NCBI GenBank assembly: GCA_016789745.1
Contig: JAEUQF010000387.1
Location: 1-41,846, forward strand
DNA from: Bryobacterales bacterium
GTDB taxonomy: Bacteria > Acidobacteriota > Terriglobia > Bryobacterales > Bryobacteraceae
DNA: 41,846 nucleotides
Reading direction: 5' to 3'
Below the pieces are notes generated by a model. It worked only from the letters and a program-made list of their open reading frames with translations, was not told where the DNA came from and did no database searches. Of this stretch, positions 16,454 to 25,118 are shown piece after piece. The number at the start of each line of letters is the position of its first letter. Within the stretch, counting starts at the first letter, position 1. The position numbers were made by a program, and so were the translations under genes.

Positions 16454-17599
16454 ATGGCACAGCGCATCAAGACGGATTGGGTCCTGTTCCTCACCATCGT
16501 TGGCATGGTTTGCTTCGGGCTGGTGATGGTCTATAGTGCCTCCAGCGCCATGGCGGCGGTGAAGTACAAAGACGCGAATTACGTGGTTCTACGGCAGTTG
16601 GGCTGGGTGGCGGTGTCCTTCATTGCCCTCATGTTCTTCAAGCGCAAGGATTATCACCGGCTGGCCAAACCGACGTGGGCCTTTGCGCCGCTCGGCGTCG
16701 TCACCGCCATGCTGGTGGTGGTGTACTTCCTGGATGCGCGCGCCCACCGCTGGTTGAAGTTCGGCTCTGTCGGCATCCAACCCGCGGAGTTCGCCAAGCC
16801 CGCGATGATCGTGTTTCTCGCATGGTTTGTCACCCGCCGTGCGCATGCCATCAACACGCGGTACACACTGGCGCCCGCCGCCCTCTGTCTGGGCCTGCTC
16901 GCCGGCGCGGTGATCATTGCCGATTTGGGAACCGCCGCCGTATTGGTCTGCACCGCTGCGGCAATGTTCTATGTGGCGGGCCTGGAACGCCGTTACTTCA
17001 TCGCGGCAGTCTGCGCGGGCCTGCTTGTCGTGCCGCTGGCGATTGTCGCCAAACCCTACCGGCTGCTGCGCGTCATCGAGTACTTCTCCTTTATTGACCC
17101 GGAGCACAAACTGCTGGACTGGGTGGATCCGGAAGGCAAGCTGAAAGAGCGGGCGAAGCGCTCCAACACGCAGGACTCCACCTACCAGGCGCGCCAATCG
17201 GTGATCGCGGTGGCCACCGGCGGGGTCACGGGCCTGGGTATCACCGAAGGCAAACAGAAGGTGCTGTTCCTGCCGGAGGCCCATAACGACTTCATCTATG
17301 CGGTCATCGGCGAAGAGTTGGGCCTGGCCGGCGCACTGCTCGTCATTGCCGGCTACTTCGTCATTCTCTGGCGAGGCTACCGTCTGTACTTCGTCGTGCC
17401 CGATGACTTCGGCCGCTACCTGGCGTTAGGCATCAGTACAGCCATGGTGGTGCAGGCGCTGATGAACATGAGCGTCGTGCTCGACATGGCGCCCACCAAG
17501 GGGTTCCCCCTGCCGCTCATCAGCTACGGCGGCAGTTCGCTGCTCAGTTCGCTGTCGTCCTTAGGAATACTCATGAGCGTGAGCGATCATGCCGGTTAG
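16454..17599 (+). CDS. ftsW: SEDS peptidoglycan glycosyltransferase FtsW
   Basis: 381 residues with about ten hydrophobic segments. FtsW polymerises lipid II into septal glycan strands with the class B PBP encoded upstream. The SEDS signatures are clear: the MVYSAS start, RWLKFGSVGIQPAEFAK, the LPEAHNDFIYAVIGEELG loop (with its acidic residues) and PTKGFPLPLISYGGSS. GGGAG-type ribosome sequence (TTGGGGAGTTT) precedes the ATG. Position between murD and murG favours FtsW over RodA. Confidence 0.92.
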   Translation: MAQRIKTDWVLFLTIVGMVCFGLVMVYSASSAMAAVKYKDANYVVLRQLGWVAVSFIALMFFKRKDYHRLAKPTWAFAPLGVVTAMLVVVYFLDARAHRWLKFGSVGIQPAEFAKPAMIVFLAWFVTRRAHAINTRYTLAPAALCLGLLAGAVIIADLGTAAVLVCTAAAMFYVAGLERRYFIAAVCAGLLVVPLAIVAKPYRLLRVIEYFSFIDPEHKLLDWVDPEGKLKERAKRSNTQDSTYQARQSVIAVATGGVTGLGITEGKQKVLFLPEAHNDFIYAVIGEELGLAGALLVIAGYFVILWRGYRLYFVVPDDFGRYLALGISTAMVVQALMNMSVVLDMAPTKGFPLPLISYGGSSLLSSLSSLGILMSVSDHAG

Positions 17600-17642
17600 G
17601 AGCCCTGGAAGAAGTCGATTTTGCCCGCTTGCTGGCGCTGCT

Positions 17643-17668
17643 CTCTTTGCGTCCTCTGCGGCTCTGCG
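17643..17668. repeat. Short tandem CTCTGCG-like repeat between ftsW and murG
   Basis: CTCTTTGCG, CTCTGCG and CTCTGCG occur in near-tandem at 17643-17651, 17654-17660 and 17662-17668, in the only sizeable gap (135 bases) inside the dcw cluster. Similar heptameric arrays are scattered between genes in several bacterial phyla. The rest of the gap shows no clear ORF or terminator. Confidence 0.5.
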
Positions 17669-17734
17669 CGCGATCATCCGTAGAAGTATGCGCCGCGTCT
17701 TCAACGGAGCGGTTCTACCACCGGCATTTAGGTA

Positions 17735-18874
17735 ATGAAATTGAAGATCCGCATCGACACCCCGGAGGTCACTAGCGCCGCGCCGCAGCAACGGCAGGTG
17801 TTTCTAATGACGGGCGGCGGCACGGGCGGACACGTCATTCCCCTCATCGCCGTGGCGCGGGAATTGCGCAAGCGCGGCCATGAGGTGTTCTTCATCGGCA
17901 CCGAAGAGGGGCTGGAGAGCCGCCTGGTACCGCCCGAAGAGATGCCGATCGCGTTCATCAAAATCGGCGGCTTGCAGCGCGTCGGCTGGCGCCAAACCTT
18001 GCGCACCCTCCTGCAACTGCCGGTGGCCGTGTGGAAGTCGATGGAGTTGATCCGTCAGCACAAGCCGAATGCGGTCTTCTGCCTGGGCGGCTTTGTCGCC
18101 GGACCGCCGGTGATCGCCGCATGGCTGCTGCGCAAGCCCGTAGTGCTGATGGAGCCGAACGCCATTCCCGGCATGGTGAATCGCAACCTCGCCCGCGTGG
18201 CCCGCCGCGCGTTGCTCAGCTTCCCCGAAGCACAGCGCTTCTTTCCCAAAGGCCGCGCCGAAATCACCGGCCTGCCGGTGCGGGCGGAGTTTTTCCGCCT
18301 GCCGCGCCGCAAGCCGGGCGACGTACTGACCGTGCTCGTGACCGGCGGCAGCCGCGGGTCGCGGCGGTTGAACGAAGCGGGCCGCAACTGTTGGAAGCTG
18401 TTCCAGGAAAGCCAGGTGCGGGTGCGCTGGATTCACCAGACCGGCACCGCGGACTATACCGAGATGGCTTCGGCCTTCGCCGAGAGCGGCGCCGAGGGGC
18501 AGGTGGTGCCGTTCATCGAAAACATGCCCCAGGTATTCGGTACCGCGGATTTGGTGGTATGCCGGTCGGGAGCGGGTGCAGTGTCAGAGCTGGCGGCTGC
18601 CGGCAAGCCGGCCATCCTGGTTCCCTTCCCCTACGCCGCCGATCAGCACCAGTTGAAAAATGCCGAGGCGATGGCCCGCGCCGGTGCGGCCCGCCTGATT
18701 CTAGACGCGACTTTAACAGGAGAGGAACTGTTCCATACGATACGGGATCTGGCCGCCGATCCGGTGCAGCTCGAACGCATGGGCGAGGCCGCCCGGCAGT
18801 TCGCAAAACCGGGTGCCGCGATACGCGCGGTGGAAGTACTGGAACGGGAAGGAATGCGCCGGAAACGGGCCTAG
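17735..18874 (+). CDS. murG: UDP-GlcNAc:lipid I N-acetylglucosaminyltransferase MurG
   Basis: 379 residues, slightly longer than the usual 355-365. MurG adds GlcNAc to lipid I to form lipid II. The GGGTGGHV loop is at 27-34, CLGGF with VAGPP in the middle of the N-terminal domain, MEPNAIPGMVNR follows, and the C-terminal nucleotide-sugar site is CRSGAGAVSELAAAGKPAILVPFP followed by DQHQLKNA. About 20 residues precede the first strand; ATG 17735 has TAGGT nearby, so this extension is kept, though ATG 17807 could also serve. Confidence 0.94.
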   Translation: MKLKIRIDTPEVTSAAPQQRQVFLMTGGGTGGHVIPLIAVARELRKRGHEVFFIGTEEGLESRLVPPEEMPIAFIKIGGLQRVGWRQTLRTLLQLPVAVWKSMELIRQHKPNAVFCLGGFVAGPPVIAAWLLRKPVVLMEPNAIPGMVNRNLARVARRALLSFPEAQRFFPKGRAEITGLPVRAEFFRLPRRKPGDVLTVLVTGGSRGSRRLNEAGRNCWKLFQESQVRVRWIHQTGTADYTEMASAFAESGAEGQVVPFIENMPQVFGTADLVVCRSGAGAVSELAAAGKPAILVPFPYAADQHQLKNAEAMARAGAARLILDATLTGEELFHTIRDLAADPVQLERMGEAARQFAKPGAAIRAVEVLEREGMRRKRA

Positions 18875-18922
18875 AAAAAGAGTTGACACCAACAGTGGAA
18901 GCCGCAACAATCAGGGATAAAA

Positions 18923-20308
18923 ATGTTTTTTAAGCCGCAACGTCTGCACTTCACGGGGATCGGCGGCATCGGGATGAGCGGCATCGCGGAAGTGCTTCTA
19001 AACCTTGGATATGAGGTAACCGGATCGGACGTCAAGCTGTCGCCGATCACGGAGCGGCTGGCTGGCTTGGGCGCGAAAATCAGCGAGGGGCACGACGGTT
19101 CGAACGTCGTCGGCGCCAAGGCGCTGGTCGTGAGTTCCGCCATCGACCCCAAAAATCCGGAGTTGCTGGAAGCCAAGCGGCTGCAGATTCCCATCATCCC
19201 GCGCGGCGAACTGCTGGCCGAGTTGATGCGCATCAAGTACGGCATCGCGATTGCCGGCAGCCATGGGAAAACCACCACCACCTCGATGACCGCCGCCGTA
19301 CTCTCGGAAGCCTGTCTGGATCCCACCGTCGTTGTCGGCGGCCGCGTCAAGGGAATGGGCGGCAGCAACGCGCGCGTCGGCCGCAGTGAGTTTCTGGTGG
19401 TGGAAAGCGACGAAAGCGACGGGTCCTTCCTGAAGCTGGCGCCGATCCTGGCCGTGGTCACCAACATCGACCGCGAGCACATGGACCACTACCACTCGTT
19501 CGAGCGCATACTCGAAGCCTTCACCGAGTTTGTCAATAAGGTGCCGTTCTACGGCGCCGCGATTCTCTGCCTGGATGACGAAAACGTGCAGAGCATCCTG
19601 CCCCGCGTGCAGCGGCGGACCGTCACCTACGGCGTCAGCCCCCAGGCCGACCTGTTCATCACCTCATCGAGCAGCGGGCCGACGGAAAGCGAGTTTTCGC
19701 TGCGGCTGCGCGGCGAGGACTTGGGCACGTTCCGTGTGGGTGTGCCGGGTCCGCATAACGTACTGAACGCGACCGCCACCGTTGCCGTTGCTTTGGAATT
19801 GGAAGTGCCAGTGGAAAAGATCCGCGCCGGGCTGGCCGGCTTCAGCGGTGTCGACCGCCGGTTCCAGATTAAGGGCGTGGTGGAAGGCGTGACGGTGGTG
19901 GACGACTACGGCCATCATCCCACCGAGATCCGCGCCACGCTGGCAACGGCGCGCGTGTGCCAGTTCGAGCGCGTGCTGGTGTTGTTCCAGCCGCACCGCT
20001 ACACGCGCACGGCAACGCTGCTGGACGACTTCGCCCGCAGCTTCCACCAGGCCGATTGCGTCTTTGTCATGGACATCTATGCCGCCAGCGAGCCGCCCAT
20101 CGAAGGCGTGAACGCCGAAGTGCTGGTGAGCCGGTTGCAGGATTACGGCCATCGTGGCGCGGAGTATGTGGGTGGTATGGCGGAAGGCATTCGGCGTATT
20201 GTCGAGTCGGCGCGGCCCGGTGATCTGGTGATCACGCTGGGCGCGGGGAGTGTTTCGCAGGCCGGGGAAAAGATTCTGGAGCAGTGGGCAGTTCAACAAA
20301 GGAAGTAA
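18923..20308 (+). CDS. murC: UDP-MurNAc:L-alanine ligase MurC
   Basis: 461 residues, the usual length. MurC starts the stem peptide by adding L-alanine to UDP-MurNAc. The FTGIGGIGMSG nucleotide fold is at 10-20, the ATP loop GSHGKTTTT at 112-120, ESDESDGS with EHMDHY in the central domain and DDYGHHPTEI in the C-terminal domain. The AGGGATAAAA ribosome-like sequence precedes ATG 18923. In many dcw clusters murB and ddl follow here; in this window ftsQ follows directly, four bases later. Confidence 0.95.
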   Translation: MFFKPQRLHFTGIGGIGMSGIAEVLLNLGYEVTGSDVKLSPITERLAGLGAKISEGHDGSNVVGAKALVVSSAIDPKNPELLEAKRLQIPIIPRGELLAELMRIKYGIAIAGSHGKTTTTSMTAAVLSEACLDPTVVVGGRVKGMGGSNARVGRSEFLVVESDESDGSFLKLAPILAVVTNIDREHMDHYHSFERILEAFTEFVNKVPFYGAAILCLDDENVQSILPRVQRRTVTYGVSPQADLFITSSSSGPTESEFSLRLRGEDLGTFRVGVPGPHNVLNATATVAVALELEVPVEKIRAGLAGFSGVDRRFQIKGVVEGVTVVDDYGHHPTEIRATLATARVCQFERVLVLFQPHRYTRTATLLDDFARSFHQADCVFVMDIYAASEPPIEGVNAEVLVSRLQDYGHRGAEYVGGMAEGIRRIVESARPGDLVITLGAGSVSQAGEKILEQWAVQQRK

Positions 20309-20312
20309 GGCA

Positions 20313-21224
20313 ATGGCGCGCAGGGGAGTGGAAGAGGCGGAGTTAGAGCTGGCGGAACCGGCAACGGCCGGAGACGCGGAACGCACGGTGCGGCGTAAGC
20401 CCCGTACGTCGAAGAAAGAGTCGGGCCCGCGGCGGCCGATTCGGTGGCTGTATTGGCTGATTCCGGTGGCTGGCCTGCTGGCCACCTTTCTAACCGTGTT
20501 CGGCTTTCACCAGGTGGAAGCCTTTTTGATTCGCGATGCGCGCTTTGCCGTGCGAGGCCCGGCCGACTATGGTGCCGACCCGGAAGGGATCCGCATCGAA
20601 GGCCAGGAACGGGCATCGAAGGCGGAATTGCTGCGTGTGTTCGAATCGGACATCAACCGCAGCCTCTACCTGTTTCCGGTCGCCGAGCGTCGCCGCAACC
20701 TGCTGGCCGTTGATTGGGTGAAGGAAGCCGCGGTATCCCGTCGCTGGCCCAATAAGGTCACGGTACGCATTTGGGAGCGGAAGCCCGTGGCGTTTGCACA
20801 AACCGAACGCCGGGACGGGTCATCACGGTTCTACCTGATTGATGACGACGGCGTGCTGCTGCCCATGCCGAAGGGCGAGAAGTTCGAGAATTTCGTTGTG
20901 CTGCGCGGCATGAGCGAGCAGGAGCCGGAAGCCTCGCGCAAGGTGCGGGTACAGCAGGCGATGCATTTCATAAAGGAAGCGTCGTCGCTGGCCGGCTATG
21001 TGACCGAAGTGAATGCCGCCGACCCCGGCGATCTGCGCGCCGTTCTGAAACTCGATACCGCGATCGTGACCGTGCGTCTGGGCTCTGATGACTTAGGCAA
21101 GAAGTTGCGCCGCTTCGTGAAGCGCTTCCCGGAGATCCATGCGTCGCGTCCGGAAGCCCGCCTGTTCGATCTGCGCATGGGCGACCGTGTGATTGCCGTG
21201 GAGGGTACCAGCCATGGCGAATAA
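20313..21224 (+). CDS. ftsQ: Cell division protein FtsQ
   Basis: 303 residues from ATG 20313, preceded by GGAAGTAAGG. A charged cytoplasmic N-terminus of about 45 residues precedes one transmembrane helix (about 46-66, WLYWLIPVAGLLATFL). A POTRA domain follows: IRIEGQERASKAELLRVFE, then the FPVAERRRNLLAVDWVKEAAVSRRWPN helix-strand motif and a VRIWERKPVA strand. The FtsQ/DivIB beta domain completes it. FtsQ recruits FtsL and regulates the septal synthases. Its stop overlaps the ftsA start by 11 bases. Confidence 0.9.
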   Translation: MARRGVEEAELELAEPATAGDAERTVRRKPRTSKKESGPRRPIRWLYWLIPVAGLLATFLTVFGFHQVEAFLIRDARFAVRGPADYGADPEGIRIEGQERASKAELLRVFESDINRSLYLFPVAERRRNLLAVDWVKEAAVSRRWPNKVTVRIWERKPVAFAQTERRDGSSRFYLIDDDGVLLPMPKGEKFENFVVLRGMSEQEPEASRKVRVQQAMHFIKEASSLAGYVTEVNAADPGDLRAVLKLDTAIVTVRLGSDDLGKKLRRFVKRFPEIHASRPEARLFDLRMGDRVIAVEGTSHGE

Positions 21225-22419
21225 TCCGCGGGGTATTTTCGCCGCCGGCCTGGACACCGGCAGCATGTGGACGCGCTGCGTGATTCTGCATGTGGACGAT
21301 GGCCACGTGCGCTTTGCCGGTTACGGGCAGGCCCCGGCCAAGGGTTGGGTGAAAGGCCGCGTGGCCGACGCCGGCGCCATCGCGAATTCCATCCAATACG
21401 CCGTGCGCGATGCCGAGCGCATGGCCAAGGTCACCGTGGAAACCGTTACGGCCGGCATCGGCGGTGCGTCGGTGCAAGGCTTCTCCAGCCGTGGCGTTTA
21501 CGAGTTCGGCAGGCCGCGCCATGTCGAACAGGGCGACCTGACCTACGCCGTGCATCTGGCCTCGCGCGTGCGGCTGGAAGACGATCGCTTCGTGCTGCAG
21601 ATGCTGCCGATGGACTTCACCATCGACGGCCGCGCCGGCTTCCGCAACCCGAAGGGCGCCGTCTGCGCGCGCCTGGAGGCGAACGTCTACGTGGTCACTT
21701 GTTCGCTCAGCGAGCACCAGGCGCTGATCGGCGCCATTCACCAGGCCCATCTGGCGGTGGAAGATACGGTGTTTGAGCCGGTGGCCGCGGCCTACGCGGC
21801 CGTGCTGCCCGAAGACCGGCGCCGCGGCGTAGTGCTGATGGACATCGGCTCTCACGGTGCGGCCGCGGTAGTTTTCGACGGTGATGCGCTGCTGCGGGCG
21901 ATTGGAATCAACATTGGCGGCGACCATTTCACCCGAGACTTATCGCACGTGCTCAAGGTGATGTACGAAGACGCGCAGCAGTTGAAGGAAGAATATGGCT
22001 GCGCGATCCTGGGTCTCACGCCAGACTCCACGCTCATCGAAATTCCTTCGCAGGAAGGGCGTCCGCCGAGGGAGGCGCCGCGCAAGCTGCTGAATGAAAT
22101 CCTCGAAGCGCGTGCCGGCGAACTGTTCTACAACGTTCGCAATGAAATCATGAAGGCCGGGATGGAACAGTCGCTGATGGAGGGCCTGATCCTCACTGGC
22201 GGCGGCGCGCAGTTGAGCGGGATGTGCGACATCGCCGAGGCCGTGTTGAACTGCCCGGCGCGGAACGGGCTGGTGTTGGGAGTGGAAGGCTGGCCGGAAG
22301 ATGTAGACACGCCGGCCTGGACCACCGCGGCGGGGCTGGCCATGTTCTCCGCGCGGTTGAAGATGCAGAAGGAGCCGCGCAAGCGGGTGCCGAGCCTGAT
22401 GGACCTGGTGTTCAAGTAA
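21214..22419 (+). CDS. ftsA: Cell division protein FtsA, divergent ATP-binding loops
   Basis: 401 residues from ATG 21214, which has GAGGG upstream and overlaps ftsQ. FtsA is an actin-fold protein that tethers FtsZ to the membrane. The fold is recognisable: AGLDTGSMWTR at about 12-22, the SHS2/1C region, LITC-like VVTCSLSEHQA, ILTGGGAQLSGM near the C-terminus. The second phosphate loop is MDIGSHGAAAVVF where E. coli has DIGGGTMDIAVY, so the usual GGGT is replaced. The C-terminal RVPSLMDLVFK could be the membrane-binding amphipathic helix. Position before ftsZ confirms the identity. Confidence 0.92.
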   Translation: MANNPRGIFAAGLDTGSMWTRCVILHVDDGHVRFAGYGQAPAKGWVKGRVADAGAIANSIQYAVRDAERMAKVTVETVTAGIGGASVQGFSSRGVYEFGRPRHVEQGDLTYAVHLASRVRLEDDRFVLQMLPMDFTIDGRAGFRNPKGAVCARLEANVYVVTCSLSEHQALIGAIHQAHLAVEDTVFEPVAAAYAAVLPEDRRRGVVLMDIGSHGAAAVVFDGDALLRAIGINIGGDHFTRDLSHVLKVMYEDAQQLKEEYGCAILGLTPDSTLIEIPSQEGRPPREAPRKLLNEILEARAGELFYNVRNEIMKAGMEQSLMEGLILTGGGAQLSGMCDIAEAVLNCPARNGLVLGVEGWPEDVDTPAWTTAAGLAMFSARLKMQKEPRKRVPSLMDLVFK

Positions 22420-22446
22420 GGGTGAACAGGGAGCGACGGGAAGCCA

Positions 22447-23847
22447 ATGCTATTCGAAGAAATCAGTGATGGGGACAGCCGGGCCGCGGAACCGGAGCTG
22501 ACGGCGATCGCGGAGTCCGCACCAGTGGAGATCGTAAGGAAGAAAGAGGAAGGGATCATGCCGCCGACCAGGATGGACGGGCTGAAGTTTGAGATTGAAG
22601 ACGACCGTCCGGCGGGCACCCGCATCAAGGTGATTGGTGTGGGCGGCGGCGGCTGCGATGCCGCCGGGCGCATGTATGCCGATGGCGTCCAGGGCGTCGA
22701 GTTCTACGCCCTCAATACCGACCGGCAGGCCCTGGCGGCCTCGCCGATTCCCAACAAACTGCTGATCGGCCAGAAGGTGACCGGTGGTTTAGGTGCAGGA
22801 GCCGATCCGAACGTGGGTAAGGAGGCTGCGCTTGAAGATACGGAACGGATCATTGAGATCCTGGACGGGGCGGACATGGTCTTCGTGGCGGCTGGCTTGG
22901 GCGGCGGCACGGGGACGGGAGCGGCGCCGGTGGTGGCCTCGCTCGCCAAAGAACTGAACGCGCTCACGGTGGCCATCGTCACCAAGCCGTTTGCGTTTGA
23001 AGGCGTCAAGCGCATGAAGGTGGCCGACAAGGGCATCGAAGACCTTGCGATGACCGTCGATACGCTCATCCAGATCCCCAACGAGCGGCTCACCACGCTC
23101 ATGCCGAAGGGAACGTCGTTGCTCGATTCCTTCCGCGCTACCGACGATGTGCTGCGCCAGGCCGTAGTGGGGATCTCTGACATCATGAACACGCCTGGCC
23201 TTATCAACCGCGACTTCGCGGACATCCGCGCCACGCTGCAGGGTATGGGTCACGCGATTCTCGGCACCGCCTCGGCCAAGGGTGAGAATGCCGCGATGGA
23301 AGCGGCGCGCAAAGCCATCCACTGCCCCATGCTGGAAGGCGACGACATCAAGGGTGCCCGCAGCGTGCTCATCAACATCACGGCCTCCTCGGCGATTTCG
23401 CTGCACGACATTCATGAGGCCTGTTCGCTCATCCGCTCGGCTACCGGCAACGAAGAAGTCCAGGTGAACTTCGGCATCGTTCTCGATGAGAAGCTGAAGG
23501 ACGAAGTGAAGGTAGCGGTGATCGCCACGGGTTTCCAGAAGATGATGCAGTTGGAGCCCATCTCGCAGGCACGCTCGTTCGACATTCCGCCGCCTAGCCG
23601 CGTCGGCTTCTTCACGCCGCCGGCGGTGCTCACCTCGGCCGTAATGGAATCCGAAATGAGCGGCCCCGGCAAGGTTCTTGATATCCAGGCGGAACCGCAG
23701 ATCGCCACGCCGATGCCGGCCATGGCCGCCGCGGCTTCCAACGGTGGACCGGTGTCCAGCCATGCCGGCCATGATGAGCCGGCGAAGGTACAGGAAGACG
23801 TCGATGTCCCGGCCTTCCTACGGCGTGACCGGCGCTGGTTCAGCTAA
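22447..23847 (+). CDS. ftsZ: Cell division GTPase FtsZ
   Basis: 466 residues from ATG 22447. FtsZ polymerises into the division ring. The tubulin signature GGGTGTG is at 152-158, the catalytic T7 loop NRDFAD is intact, and the C-terminal peptide VPAFLRR (partner binding for FtsA) ends in RDRRWFS. The first glycine loop reads VGGGGCDAAGRM at 65-76, where family members have GGGGxNAVxRM, so asparagine is aspartate 71. An in-frame ATG at 22558 with a stronger GAGGAAGGG ribosome site would give a 429-residue protein with a more typical short N-terminus. It shares its stop region (CTAA) with the convergent RuBisCO-like gene. Confidence 0.95.
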   Translation: MLFEEISDGDSRAAEPELTAIAESAPVEIVRKKEEGIMPPTRMDGLKFEIEDDRPAGTRIKVIGVGGGGCDAAGRMYADGVQGVEFYALNTDRQALAASPIPNKLLIGQKVTGGLGAGADPNVGKEAALEDTERIIEILDGADMVFVAAGLGGGTGTGAAPVVASLAKELNALTVAIVTKPFAFEGVKRMKVADKGIEDLAMTVDTLIQIPNERLTTLMPKGTSLLDSFRATDDVLRQAVVGISDIMNTPGLINRDFADIRATLQGMGHAILGTASAKGENAAMEAARKAIHCPMLEGDDIKGARSVLINITASSAISLHDIHEACSLIRSATGNEEVQVNFGIVLDEKLKDEVKVAVIATGFQKMMQLEPISQARSFDIPPPSRVGFFTPPAVLTSAVMESEMSGPGKVLDIQAEPQIATPMPAMAAAASNGGPVSSHAGHDEPAKVQEDVDVPAFLRRDRRWFS

Positions 23848-25118
23848 CGGTATTCGAACGTCTGGATGGCCTGCCGCAACTCGCTATGCTGGGCGGCAGC
23901 CTCGTCCAGGCTCTGGCCGGCCAGCGCGGCCTTCCACGCCTGCTGGATACTGCGCACGCCGGCGCCAATCCCTGCCGGATGCGCGACAATTCCACCGCCG
24001 CAGGCGAAGATGAGATCCGTGCTCTGGATGGCCTTGTACGTGTCAATGGCCATGCCTGCCCATTGCCCCGACGAGAACACCGGCATGATCTCACAACCGC
24101 GTCCTTCGCCCTCAAACATCGGCGAAAGGCATTCCCGCGCCGATGCCATTACCGAATCATCGGGCTCGCAGAACTTGTTCCGTAGTCCGTTCACGTGGAT
24201 GTGATCCACACCCGCCAGGCGCCAGAACTTCTGGTACGCCAGAAAGCTCATGCCGATGTAGGGACTGCGGCTGAACAGGCCCCAGCCATTGCGATGGCCG
24301 TGGATCGGCAGTTGCGAATGACGGCGTAGCTCCACCACACCCGTCAACCCCACGCCATTCACGCTCACCATCACACAGGTGCCGCCGTGGGCCAGCACGA
24401 AGTCATGGCGCCGCCGCATCTCATCGATATCGCCGCTGAGGTTGAAGGCGAACATCACCTTCTTGCCGGTGCGATCCGCGTGATCGTTGATGACGCGCAT
24501 TACTGCGACGACGCGGTCTTCGAACGGACAGTGCGGCCCATCGGCCTGCAATTCATCATCCTTGATGAAGTCGATGCCGCCTTCGGCCAACTGTCCCACC
24601 ATGCCGGCAGTCGCTTCCGGCGATAAGCCTACGCTCGGCTTGATGATGGTGCCCACGAGCGGGATGGTCTGCACGCCCGTCAACAGCCGCGTCCCCGCCA
24701 CGCCAAACTGCGGGCCGGGGTATTTATCGCGAAACGGCTGCGGCAACTTCATATCCAGCAGCCGCAAGCCGCTGAACTGCTGCAGTTCGAAAAGATTGCC
24801 CGCCACCGTCGCCATCAGGTTCTGCAGCGACGCACCCATGTTCGAAAGCGGCCAGGACAGCACCGCCTCGCCGCGATGGTACACCGGCACCGCGGTCCCC
24901 TTCGGCACACGAGCCCCCGGCAGGGAAGGCACGGCTACCGGTTCCAACTCCGTCAGGCTCTCCACCCGCGCCGCATGGCGATTCTTCAATTCCTCGGTCT
25001 CCCCCGGCACCTTGATGAACGTGCCCGAAGACTGCTCGCCGGCCATCACCTCCACCGCCTTCTGCAGCGGAAAAGCCGACTCCACCCAATACTTCGCGTA
25101 AATGCGATCCGGCGACAC
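23844..25118 (-). CDS. RuBisCO-like protein (form IV), last gene of a catabolic operon
   Basis: 424 residues with the RuBisCO large-subunit fold. K160 in IIKPSVGLS equals spinach K175, but the next catalytic lysine (K177) is serine. The metal site K186, D188, E189 (DFIKDDE) is kept, as are HR 275-276, H308 (DHIHVN), SSG near 349-351 and the CGGGIVAHPAG phosphate-loop region. Loop 6 has NGLRNKF rather than SGKLEG, so it should not fix CO2. The HGHRNGW and HVNGLRNKF pattern recalls RuBisCO-like proteins of apiose/isoapionate catabolism, from memory only. GTG at 25118 overlaps the MFS stop by one base, with AAGGAG upstream. Neighbours are a transporter and an esterase. Confidence 0.85.
   Translation of the reverse strand: MSPDRIYAKYWVESAFPLQKAVEVMAGEQSSGTFIKVPGETEELKNRHAARVESLTELEPVAVPSLPGARVPKGTAVPVYHRGEAVLSWPLSNMGASLQNLMATVAGNLFELQQFSGLRLLDMKLPQPFRDKYPGPQFGVAGTRLLTGVQTIPLVGTIIKPSVGLSPEATAGMVGQLAEGGIDFIKDDELQADGPHCPFEDRVVAVMRVINDHADRTGKKVMFAFNLSGDIDEMRRRHDFVLAHGGTCVMVSVNGVGLTGVVELRRHSQLPIHGHRNGWGLFSRSPYIGMSFLAYQKFWRLAGVDHIHVNGLRNKFCEPDDSVMASARECLSPMFEGEGRGCEIMPVFSSGQWAGMAIDTYKAIQSTDLIFACGGGIVAHPAGIGAGVRSIQQAWKAALAGQSLDEAAAQHSELRQAIQTFEYR

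Noticed and set aside
20968..21927. A 319-codon minus frame opposite ftsQ and ftsA
   Set aside because: Shadow frame with biased composition; both + genes are convincing.
23844..25118. A true CO2-fixing RuBisCO
   Set aside because: The second catalytic lysine is serine and loop 6 lacks the KxxG lysine, so the protein is a form IV homologue.
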